NCBI RefSeq assembly: GCF_000485595.1
Contig: NW_014577071.1
Coordinates: 234,636 to 270,067, forward strand
DNA length: 35,432 nt
Direction: 5' to 3'
Source: Priapulus caudatus
Lineage: Eukaryota; Priapulida; Priapulimorpha; Priapulimorphida; Priapulidae
Positions 1 to 17,528 of this stretch are shown piece after piece. The notes beneath the pieces were generated by a model. It saw only the letters and a program-made list of their open reading frames with translations, searched no databases and was not told where the DNA came from. A program made the translations under genes and the position numbers. The stretch's first letter is position 1. Each line of letters opens with the position of its first letter.

Positions 1-649
1 TAATATAATATACTAAAACAGTACATGTCAAAAGTAAAAAAGATAGCAAGATAAATGTAACGTAAGTTAAAAAAAAAAAGTTCCGTAAACGTTATATACC
101 TCTAGTTGCCATGCTCCTGACGACATCGCCAATATATTGTCGATATGTGTGGATTAATGCAAACTTACGGATCATTGAGGCGGTCCAAACGTGCAACTGT
201 CTAGCAGAAACCTTTTGGCGAGATGAGGGATGCAACCTTGGTGAGCAAAGCTGGTGCGTGCGCAGCAGCAACGGGGACACGTCCAGCACCAAAGGATAAA
301 ATTCGTCAGCGTTCGGCGACCAACTCGCTCGCACTGGCGGAGGTTTGTGCACGAACGAACGACGTCTACTACACCACGGCAAGGTCGACATGGGAGATGA
401 GAGGCGACAAGATAGCTAGAACCCTGGATGGAAGAGCTTACGGGCACTGCTGTACTACTTGCGCGGATCAGCACTGATGCGTGTAGTGGAACTAAGTGAC
501 CATCGGCGCTCAGAAATAGACAGGCTGATTAAAACAGGACAGTGAGTTGACTGCATGCACATCTTGCGAATACGTCTCTCATTTAAGGTGGGTTGGTCGC
601 AGTGGCTTGGTTAGTGCATGGGGGCGGGACGTTTGGGTAAAGCCATGAT

Positions 650-910
650 GTCGGAGAAAGCCATGTGGCGAGAGAGCAGAAGTTAGTTAGAAAAGAGCTA
701 GTTACAAAGAGAAAGAATGAGCAAGAGGGTAAATAGACAGAAAACGAAAAAAGAGACAGTGAAAGAAACAAGGAAAGAGATAACGAAAGAGAAAAATAAC
801 GAAAAATAAGAACGAGAAATAGCAATTCAAAGCGACAGAGAAAGTAACTGAAAAATAAAGTACAACATTTATACATGGAAGAAAGAAGGACGGCGAATGA
901 AAGAAAACGA
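650..910. repeat. purine-rich (A/G) low-complexity tract
   Basis: The plus strand is dominated by GAAAGAGA-like runs. The long open frame opposite it is a Ser/Leu/Phe-rich artefact of this composition. Confidence 0.7.
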
Positions 911-1854
911 GGAGATGGATGGCGAGACAGAAAACTGGTAGCGTTGAGTATAAATGTAATATAATACGTATAACAAGAGGGATTTCTGGAGTGGAATGCT
1001 TCGCAGGGTAATGATCGCGATATGTGAATGTCCTCTACACTAGAGCGTATAACTGCGAACACATAATGTTATCTGCCACTGTGAGAGCGCGTCTCTCCGC
1101 TTCCTTTTTTTCTCTTTTTGTCCATGTGCGTGCGTGCGTGCGATAGGGCGTGCGTGAATGTGTGCGTGCGGGCGGACATGCGAGGGCGTGGGCAACTACA
1201 AGCCCACAGTTCCCACACGCACTACCGCCAGATCGACCGGCTTATGATGTATTTATATGGCTTATGGTGTGTTTTTTTTGCCATTTTCGCCACCTCAAGC
1301 GACTTGAAGAATAAATGGCATCACCATTTGGCTTCATTCCCAAATACAAGACCCAATCTGCCATCATTGTCGCCCATAGAGTAAAGGACGCGTGTCTTTA
1401 TCCTGGGTTTAACCGTCATTGTTGGCAGCCACTAAGCAGTGACTAAGCGGTGACTGACTTAGCAGCACAGAGTGCAAGTTTCCAAGACCTTCGTTAATGG
1501 CCCGGGTGCCGTGGTAAGCGATTGTAAGACGTCTTCATGGCCGAGGTGGCTCCGCTAAGTCTCCCACATAGTGTGTGGCCAGCAGGATATCACGCGTGTT
1601 TAGCGGTAGGAAATCTCATAGGCAAACAGATTATGCACTCTACCACGTTTAACGGAACAATGACGGGGAACCGCGGTGTTCATTGGACGTTCAGGAAATT
1701 AGAAACGTTGCTTATAATATATGGACGAAAGCATAGCAATACAACAAACACTATACTAGTATAGCACTATTGTGCTATCAACAAATACGAGGCCTGGAAT
1801 GACTGCACGACGAGATGCTGACTGACGACGTCATGTGATAATCTATCTGTCCGG

Positions 1855-1994
1855 TCCGTCTGTTCGTTCGTCTGTTCGTCCGTCCATCCACCCACCCGCC
1901 CGACCGCACACCCACCCATCCATCCATCCATCAATCAATTAATCAATCCATCCATCAATCAATCAATCCATCCATGCATCCATCCATCCGTCTG
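1855..1994. repeat. tetranucleotide CATC/CGTC/CAAT array
   Basis: Runs of GTTCGTCTGTTCGTCC change to CCATCCATCCATCAATCAAT, an imperfect 4-bp repeat of about 140 bp. Confidence 0.85.
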
Positions 1995-2234
1995 AGAGGG
2001 AGTTTAGTTAGATAAATACACTTGAAGACAAATAATTCACAGGATACCACATTATATATATTCACAGAATGACACAGAATATATCGTACCATAGTATCAA
2101 ATGTATGAGAATGGGTTATTTTTCTTATAGTACGGTGACAATTAGAGATTAAGACTACCAGGTGATACAAAACAAATGCTGGTATGTAGGCAGGCAAGTC
2201 ACCATCCTGTGAACACGTGCATACATTGTTAGGT

Positions 2235-2346
2235 ACACTGCCACTATTATAGATAGCTTTGTTGCATCACCTTCTACTTAAAAACCCTAGACACTGCCAC
2301 TATTATAGATAGCTTTGTTGCATCACCTTCTACTTAAAAACCCTAG
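2235..2346. repeat. 56-bp unit, two exact tandem copies
   Basis: The unit runs 2235-2290 and 2291-2346, beginning ACACTGCCACTATTAT and ending AAAACCCTAG. It abuts the 40-bp array, whose units also begin ACACTGC. Confidence 0.9.
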
Positions 2347-2445
2347 ACACTGCATTCGGATGCAATTACTATTAGTTATTAAAATAACACTGCATTCGGA
2401 TGCAATTACTATTAGTTATTAAAATAACACTGCATTCGGATGCAA
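2347..2445. repeat. 40-bp unit, two and a half tandem copies
   Basis: Units 2347-2386 and 2387-2426 begin ACACTGCATTCGGATGCAA; a partial third copy starts at 2427 and diverges after GATGCAA. GCATTCGGATGC is itself palindromic-like. Confidence 0.88.
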
Positions 2446-2636
2446 ACACTATTGACTAAAATAAATACAACTAAAAAAACAAATCTACAAACTAAATATA
2501 TATATACAATTATCAAGCCATCAAAAGAAGGCACATGTTATTACAATCATATTCAGAATTATTGCTATTTGCAAACTTGCATTTGTGCACTCAACACATT
2601 GCATCACATGAAATTGGTAGAATTTTTGTTGCATTT

Positions 2637-2642
2637 TTTATT
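2637..2642 (-). promoter_or_regulatory. CFAP91 poly(A) signal AATAAA
   Basis: The minus strand reads AATAAA about 48 nt past the CFAP91 stop codon (TAG at 2692-2690). The position suits a canonical cleavage signal and implies a very short 3' UTR. No transcript evidence is available. Confidence 0.6.
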
Positions 2643-2689
2643 TGCAAACGTGGAAAGGCATTTAAGACCTATCAATTGGTTTCATTGGT

Positions 2690-11666
<8,977 letters not shown>

Positions 11667-12091
11667 CGTTTAAATGACTCACAGTGACTAACAATACATT
11701 TAGTTGCAACGCATCGAATACTGTACATAAAATGCGGAGAGAAGTGCAGAGATTTTATGTTGCCATGTCAACCATTTTCGCGAGATCACTTGTCTTAGTA
11801 TCCCGACACCTAGTGGTGATCTTTAGAACCCACAGACCTGAGACCTGCCACAAGTGAAGTGTAACTAAATTAGTAAATATTTAATTCACTGTACTTTTCC
11901 AACATAAACGTTAAATCTAAAGTAATTAGTTAAAGTAGTAACTAGTGTAGGGTATAAGCATTTCTTTACGCATTTCTTGCACTTCATTTCTATGTATTTC
12001 TTGGGATAAATAATTCTAGTTCTGCGTGCATGCCGCTCGACTACCTCGGCTCATGCAGAGTCTGGCCCGTACTCCGTAGGGTCTATGACAG

Positions 12092-12227
12092 TCTCCCTGA
12101 CCTCTGTTTGACCTGGCTCGTTTAGCTATTTCTGACTAACCCTAACCCTAACCATATCAGATAGTTACCAGGGTTAGGGTTGGTCAGAAATAGCTAAACG
12201 AGCCAGGCCAAACAGAGATCAGGGAGA
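12092..12227. mobile_element. palindromic element with CCCTAA core, alternative stem
   Basis: Arms 12092-12149 and 12170-12227 are 58-bp inverted repeats with about three mismatches. They close on a 20-nt loop at 12150-12169 that reads AACCATATCAGATAGTTACC. The loop and the CCCTAACCCT at the stem top match the centre of the 16991-17233 element, and GGGTCTATG just outside the left arm (12080-12088) matches its outer end. The middle of the stem is unrelated. It sits about 430 bp upstream of the CFAP91 start codon. Confidence 0.7.
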
Positions 12228-12478
12228 TATAGGCCTTATCTGCCAGTCGGTGCTCACCACGATTACGGATTAGACTACTACTACTACTAGTACTACTAGG
12301 TCATTAGTCAATCATTGGTGAAATTGAAAAGCCGTATATTTAGATTATGGCCGTGGCTACGCGACCGATTCCGGACGAGGAGCCGCTAGGCTACGCGTCC
12401 GGACATCCAACTCACACAGTAATCTTGCGACACGTACACGCATGAATTGCGAAAACGGGACGCTGCTGCTATTGCCGA

Positions 12479-12495
12479 GTGTGTGTGTGTGTGTG

Positions 12496-12526
<31 letters not shown>

Positions 12527-12582
12527 TGCTGCGTGCGTGCGTCGCGTGCGTGGCGTGCGTGCGTGCGTGCGTGCGTGCGTCG

Positions 12583-12614
<32 letters not shown>

Positions 12615-12667
12615 TGTGCGTGTGTGTGTGTGCGTGTGTGTGGTTGAGAGCGAGATGATAGAGCTAG

Positions 12668-12700
<33 letters not shown>

Positions 12701-12755
12701 AGGAGAGAGAGAGAGAGAGCTGTGCGTGTGTGAGAGAGAGAGCGAGAGATATTGG
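12479..12755. repeat. compound (GT)n-(GTGC)n-(GT)n-(GA)n microsatellite
   Basis: GT run, then GTGC units to about 12616, mixed GT, a pure (GT) run at 12669-12698, and GA units to about 12750. Open frames through it are Cys/Val or His/Thr artefacts. Confidence 0.92.
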
Positions 12756-12899
12756 GACGGATGAAAAGGATAGACGGCAGAGTGCATATATTATTACGGC
12801 TTATACCGTTTTACTAATTAGGAGGCGTTCACAGACTTTAATGTCTTTATTCGTGTGATAGGTAATCAAGGGAGGCTTAACCTAACGCCTAACCATTAA

Positions 12900-12954
12900 C
12901 GTATATTGTATATTTTTCGGGCAATCAGCAGACGGGTCCCGTGCCAATCATGCG
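12900..12954 (+). other. possible 5' untranslated exon end of ATP5PF
   Basis: A strong 5' splice site (CGGTAAGT, cut after 12954) lies in a CpG-richer stretch about 2 kb upstream of the ATP5PF acceptor at 14935. Splicing these would put the TTAA element at 13556-14793 inside the intron. The ATG just before this donor would open an out-of-frame short upstream ORF. The exon's 5' limit is unknown and the link is inference. Confidence 0.3.
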
Positions 12955-13555
12955 GTAAGTCGAGTCAACGGCGATCACTGTGTGAGTGGATGTTACGGAT
13001 GCGTAGCGCTGAGGGCGGCGACCGGTGCGGACGCGTAGTCACTAGCATTTAAATTATTTGCTTCAAATTATAGCAACATTCCACAGCAGCACTACAGCTA
13101 CATTAATTCAATAGTTTTAATGCGGATATGTTTAAATAGACTTTTTCACGACTAAAAGACTGCTTACGATTGAAATTAGCAGTGGATTTGCTGTTCGGCA
13201 CTTGCTCAATCGTTCCTCACCGACTCTGAGTCCCTACCTACTAGTTTTGCTGTTGCCAGTTTGAACTCTCAGCCTTAATTTTTGAAATGTGGCTAAACTA
13301 AGCCGGTCTAAAGTTTTCTAGGATTGGGCCCCGGCATTGTTGATGTTGGAACATCTCCAAATCTCATATTCATTTAAATCTATATTATTATATATAAATT
13401 ATTAAAAAATCAACCGTTACAATATAATTCAATTATGCATCATAATATGTCATTTACTGTCGACAGTAAAATGCATGCGAGATGTCGCGAAGATTGCTCA
13501 AATGCCGGTTACACAGCGTGAATTTAATAATGAGCATTTACAAACCAACTATTAA

Positions 13556-13708
13556 AGGCATAATAGGTCCATTGATTATGGAATTTTAACGAATACTAGA
13601 GTAACTGGCACCTTGTGTAGTTAATAAGTATTAGTTACCTTATAGCCAAACGCGTATTAGTTTCTCCAATATCACTGCTAGTTACTAAGAAATGTCGAAT
13701 TGAAATCC
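13556..13708. repeat. left terminal inverted repeat of the TTAA element
   Basis: Pairs with 14643-14793 in reverse complement, ending inward at GAATTGAAATCC. Differences are scattered single bases and small gaps, for example GTATTAG against GTACAT. Confidence 0.8.
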
Positions 13709-14438
13709 GTAAATCTGGTAATCTGGCGCCAACGCTAAATTGCTTGCCAAGCAATATAGCCTCGATTTCGGTTCGGTGACGTCACATGTTGCTACGGGTG
13801 TTTAGCAGAGAATTGTTTGTCCCGGGATGCTTATAACGACTAATGAGCTAGTAGAATGTATCTCTGCATGGGTGTATTCTCGGTATTGAGGCACAAGTAA
13901 ATAACCGTGGGTACTAATGAACGGGTACCCACATGTCTTCAATTTCGAACACAGGTGTATTCGTTTGACCAATATACGTAAATGCGCGTAGTGCCGTCTG
14001 CTTTTCATGTTTAGTCTGTGGCCGTGGTTAGTCCGCGATCCCTCACATAGTGTTGGCCCCAAACACAGCCTACTTCATTATCACGAGCGCCCGTGATTCG
14101 TATTTACGTTAATTACAATCAGAGCTAGCGTAGGGCCTACTGTTACGTATACAGTTACGGCACTGTACTATCGCTAGCGTGCCAGCTGAGCGGCAGCGTG
14201 CCAGCAGCAAGAGCTTGCAATAGCTGGTATTGCAACGGTAATAGCTGGAGATGATCTCCCAGTGCGCAGAGATACTGCATATGAACGTAATATACACGGA
14301 CGCTCGGGATAAGGTAAAATGACAAGGTAAGGATATAACGTTTTATCTGGGCTGTCCGTCTTCTATAGTTCGTAGGTGTCAGTTTTCGTTCGTGTGTTCT
14401 GCACCATTTACGTGTTTCCCATTTTATAGTGTAATAAA

Positions 14439-14506
14439 CCACCACAATTAACCCACCACAATTAAGACCACAATCAACCCAATCCACAATTAAGACCACA
14501 ATTAAG
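14439..14506. repeat. short tandem CCACAATTAAGA-type repeat
   Basis: About five imperfect units built on CCACAATTAA(GA/CC) lie inside the TTAA element near its right terminus. Confidence 0.65.
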
Positions 14507-14642
14507 GATCGAAATCACTGATGATATAGCATTGCGTACGGCAGAGTATATGCGTGCGAAAATGTCCGGTGCACTATAAATCTGTATCACACCCGCTTTG
14601 CGGCAGCTTTTTGAAAGTGTGGCCAACCGATTTTTGGACTGT

Positions 14643-14793
14643 GGATTTCAATTCGACATTTCTTAGTAACTAGCAGTGATATTGGACAAACTAATACGCG
14701 TTCGGCTATAAGGTAATGTACTTATTAACTACACAAGAGGCCAGTTACTCTAGCATTCGTTAAAATTGCATAATCAATGGACCTATTATGCCT
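14643..14793. repeat. right terminal inverted repeat of the TTAA element
   Basis: Reverse complement of 13556-13708, ending outward at CCTATTATGCCT next to TTAA. Confidence 0.8.
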
Positions 14794-14941
14794 TTAAGCC
14801 AGACTAATAGCAGCTGCAACAGGAATTGGTGATGAATAAAAGTGACTATGTCTGTGAATATCTGATTTAAGTCTGTCAAGAAGTTCAACTGTTGTGGAAA
14901 TTAATTTCATTTTGCATATTTTCTGTTACTTTCAGCAAAAG

Positions 14942-16022
14942 ATGTTGGCTAGAATGTCATTATCCCACTTACGCCGGTTGGTAGCGACATGTGGCAGGCG
15001 GAATATTGGTTTCACTGCGATAGCAGCACAGAAAACTGCCAAGCTTGATCCTATTCAGCAATTGTTTGTCGACAAAATACATGAATACGACACAAAAAGC
15101 AAGTAAGTCTGTCTTAAATTATGTTCTTTTAAAATGTTTATAGTTTTACTTATTACTATTACTGATCTTTAGCATCTACTAATATTAGTACTCAGTACTG
15201 CTAGCAAAAGTCGCCAATCAACTAAAATATACAACACGTTTCCATCCCCCATAAGTAAGAGTTTGAGCACTAGCAGTTCCAGTACAGCTATTACATCTGG
15301 TCATTTCAATGTGGACAAATGTAAAAATTTTTTTACATTATGCAGTACGTTATGGTAATGTAATCGGTAATTGTTTGCTCTAGGACTGCAGGTGGAGGGC
15401 TAGTCGACCCTTCTCCAGAAATCGGGAAGGAAATGCACGATGAACAGGAGAAAATTAAGAGGCAGTACTCTGATGGCAAAGAAGTGAACCTATCTGATTT
15501 CCCCTCTTTTCAATTCACAGGTATAATACGTAATAGAAGCATACAATGTAAGGAGTATAATAGGTATAATAGTATACAGTAGTCAGTTAAGTTGTGGCTG
15601 TAGCTTGGGCATTTTGAGTTTGGGCAGCAAAGCAGTTTTTTTTGCAAAATTTACATGTGTATGATTTATTGAAATAAATATTTGTTAGACTTATCAGGTT
15701 GTTCAATGCACGAAGTAAATGTTGCGATTTCTTCTCTGACAATTAGATCAACTATTTCTGAAAGTTTCTATGGCAACTGGGCAGGTGACAAGTTGATTAT
15801 AATAGATTGTCTCAATGTGACAATGCAGTAAAAATAGTTCATGACATATCTCTATATGTATATCGCCAAAAAATTTAAAAATTGCAATGGCGAAATTAAA
15901 GTAGACATTAGTAAAACAATGATGAGACGTGATATAAGCTAATGTTTGGTATACTTTATAACACTTCAATTTCATTTCCAGAGCCATCTGTGGATCCTAT
16001 AAACATGGATGGGAAGAAGTGA
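14942..16022 (+). CDS. ATP5PF: ATP synthase-coupling factor 6, mitochondrial (ATP5PF/ATP5J), 3 coding exons
   Basis: Subunit F6 of the peripheral stalk of mitochondrial F1Fo-ATP synthase, acting on the inner membrane. Coding exons are 14942-15102, 15384-15520 and 15982-16022 (339 nt, 112 residues; human 108). All junctions are GT-AG and phases agree (2, then 1). The start MLARMSLSHLRRLV is rich in Arg/Leu with no acidic residue, as in a matrix-targeting presequence. The family core follows: RRNIGFTAIA, then LDPIQQLFVDKIHEY (~36-50), GGGLVDPSPE, and DFPSFQF near the C-terminus, all matching the vertebrate F6 pattern. An acceptor (TTTCAG) ends 6 nt before the ATG, so at least one untranslated exon lies upstream; a good donor at 12954/12955 is a candidate. 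The gene is divergent from CFAP91 and convergent with PPCS. Confidence 0.95.
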
Positions 16023-16026
16023 GACC

Positions 16027-16032
16027 AATAAA
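16027..16032 (+). promoter_or_regulatory. ATP5PF proximal AATAAA
   Basis: AATAAA begins 5 nt after the ATP5PF stop codon (TGA at 16020-16022). A second AATAAA is at 16470-16475. If the first is used, the 3' UTR is only about 20-30 nt; the second would give about 460 nt. Confidence 0.45.
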
Positions 16033-16469
16033 CAACTAGGACAAATTTCCTGAACTTGTACTTGATACAAGTTCGTCTATAGCATCAGTAGCATCTATAC
16101 AACTGAAATAATTTATACATAGCGAGTTTAATTTCTCTTTATGAATAGTCGTGTTTGTTAATTGTTACAGTTACTTAATTAAAATGGATAGTTTCATTGT
16201 TAGCTCAAGTATTACTGTTATTTCTTCAAATTTTAAAATTTGACTTTCAAATTTATTTATTATTTACAATGTGGCACTCAGTTGAAGCAACTAACACATT
16301 CAACTGTTTGATAATGTGAATCATAACCTTATGCACAATTTGTATTTTGCACACCATAGAGTTACAATTAGTTAGACCAGTCATTTTATGGTGCATTGAC
16401 ATGGGGAGTTTTTGTTTAGAATTGATTTACATGGGACTTTTCGTGGTAATTATACATAAAACCTATTTA

Positions 16470-16475
16470 AATAAA
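16470..16475 (+). promoter_or_regulatory. ATP5PF distal AATAAA
   Basis: Canonical AATAAA about 450 nt downstream of the ATP5PF stop in AT-rich DNA, an alternative cleavage signal to the one next to the stop codon. Confidence 0.4.
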
Positions 16476-16990
16476 AAGTGGATAGGTTTCTCGTCACAAA
16501 TTTATTTCACTCCAAATATTGGATAATGTAAAAGTAATTGCATTTATCACAGATTACATATATGAATCACAGCAAGGTAGTGAAAGTAAACGTCAATGAC
16601 AATAAGACCTAACATCTATATTAATTTTGTAATATTTGTAAAATAGTACTAAAAAATTGCTATCACAGTTGCATTCATGGATTATGTGGTATAAACTGGC
16701 AGCTAAAGTTTCCATGTAGGCCAGCCAGTTTTCAGTTGCCAGTTTACATAAATATCAGCAGGAGTCAGTATTTGTCATTATACGCTCCTGATATCAGACA
16801 GCATGCATGCACGAGCTTTCCTAATAACCTACTGGCATTATCTGTGCTGTGCCTTCACATACTGAATAGTGCAGCCAATGAGCCATGAACATGTAATAAA
16901 TAGCCAGCAGTGCAAACCAATACTATAAAAGTATATTGAGATATTAATAATTTAACATAGTGACTTCTAACTGCAATGGTATCAAATTTA

Positions 16991-17233
16991 GGCTGAGAGG
17001 GTCTATGTCTCCCTGGGTACTGCCGGAACGTACCCTGGTAACTATCTAATATGCCGAGTATAAGTATAGTATAATATCTCCTAACGAGTCTAGGGAGTCG
17101 CCTATGCCTACTCCCTAACCCTAACCCTAACCATATCAGATAGTTACCAGGCCCTGAGGGTACGTTCCGGTATACCGGATCGTACCCAGGGTACGTTCTG
17201 GCAGTACCCAGGGAGACATAGACCCTCTCAGCC
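16991..17233. mobile_element. palindromic MITE-like element with target duplication (full copy)
   Basis: About 243 bp. The ends are near-perfect inverted repeats starting GGCTGAGAGGGTCTATG, continuing TCTCCCTGGGTACTGCC on both sides. AAATTTA precedes the left end (16984-16990) and follows the right end (17234-17240); the duplication could be 7-10 bp depending on where the palindrome is cut. The centre has CCCTAACCCTAACC followed by ATATCAGATAGTTACCAG. No coding capacity. A 7-8 bp duplication suggests a hAT- or P-like mobiliser, but that is inference. It lies between ATP5PF and PPCS. Confidence 0.75.
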
Positions 17234-17528
17234 AAATTTAGGTGGTCAGCAATAGGGTTTCTCTGATGTTTTTAATGACAAGTTTTACATATTTGTGTAT
17301 ATTAAGAGCAGATGGTGTGATGACTTGCGCTATACCAAATACACACACACATGGAAATACACATTGACATTAGCAACACTTTTACACACAATATCACAAC
17401 AAACTCATTAAATACAATAAAGGTACCACAGCTTAAACAAAGGGCAATCCCCCTGTATAAGACTTACATATCTAATCAGAATAAAAATCTATAGAAAGAT
17501 ATGTACCCGTGTACGGCTAATGATTAGT

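Larger units (their letters stand above)
1..2689. other. intergenic region downstream of CFAP91
   Basis: No conserved coding block was recognised on either strand. It holds a purine-rich tract (about 650-910), a short GTGCGTGCG cluster (1125-1170), a CATC/CGTC array (1855-1994) and the 56/40-bp tandem repeats. Open frames at 92-477 did not resemble any family I know. Confidence 0.6.
11667..12899. other. intergenic region between CFAP91 and ATP5PF
   Basis: The divergent promoters must lie here. It holds the 58-bp-arm palindromic element and a compound GT/GTGC/GA microsatellite. No TATA box or other promoter motif could be assigned with confidence. Confidence 0.6.
13556..14793. mobile_element. 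non-autonomous DNA element with ~152-bp inverted termini and TTAA target duplication
   Basis: The left terminus 13556-13708 and right terminus 14643-14793 are inverted copies differing at only a few positions (both begin AGGCATAATAGGTCC reading inward). TTAA sits at 13552-13555 and at 14794-14797, directly outside. The interior of about 930 bp has no transposase-like ORF; it carries a CCACAATTAAGA-type tandem repeat. TTAA duplication is typical of the piggyBac superfamily, but the terminal bases are not the usual CCCT-type piggyBac ends, so superfamily assignment is tentative. Confidence 0.75.
16033..17528. other. region between convergent ATP5PF and PPCS
   Basis: AT-rich DNA with the 243-bp palindromic element as its only distinct structure. 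No coding block recognised. Confidence 0.6.

Noticed and set aside
583-1062. 159-residue open frame on the minus strand
   Set aside because: It is opposite a purine-rich tract and gives Ser/Leu/Phe low complexity with no family resemblance.
12386-12787. Long His/Thr and Cys/Val frames over the GT/GTGC microsatellite
   Set aside because: They exist in several frames on both strands because the repeat lacks stop codons.
13802-14499. Minus-strand open frames inside the TTAA element
   Set aside because: Short, overlapping, with no transposase motif; they end without relation to the element ends.
17100-17150. CCCTAACCCTAACC runs as a telomere or telomere fusion scar
   Set aside because: The runs are only a few units long, always inside the palindromic element centre, and recur at other copies.
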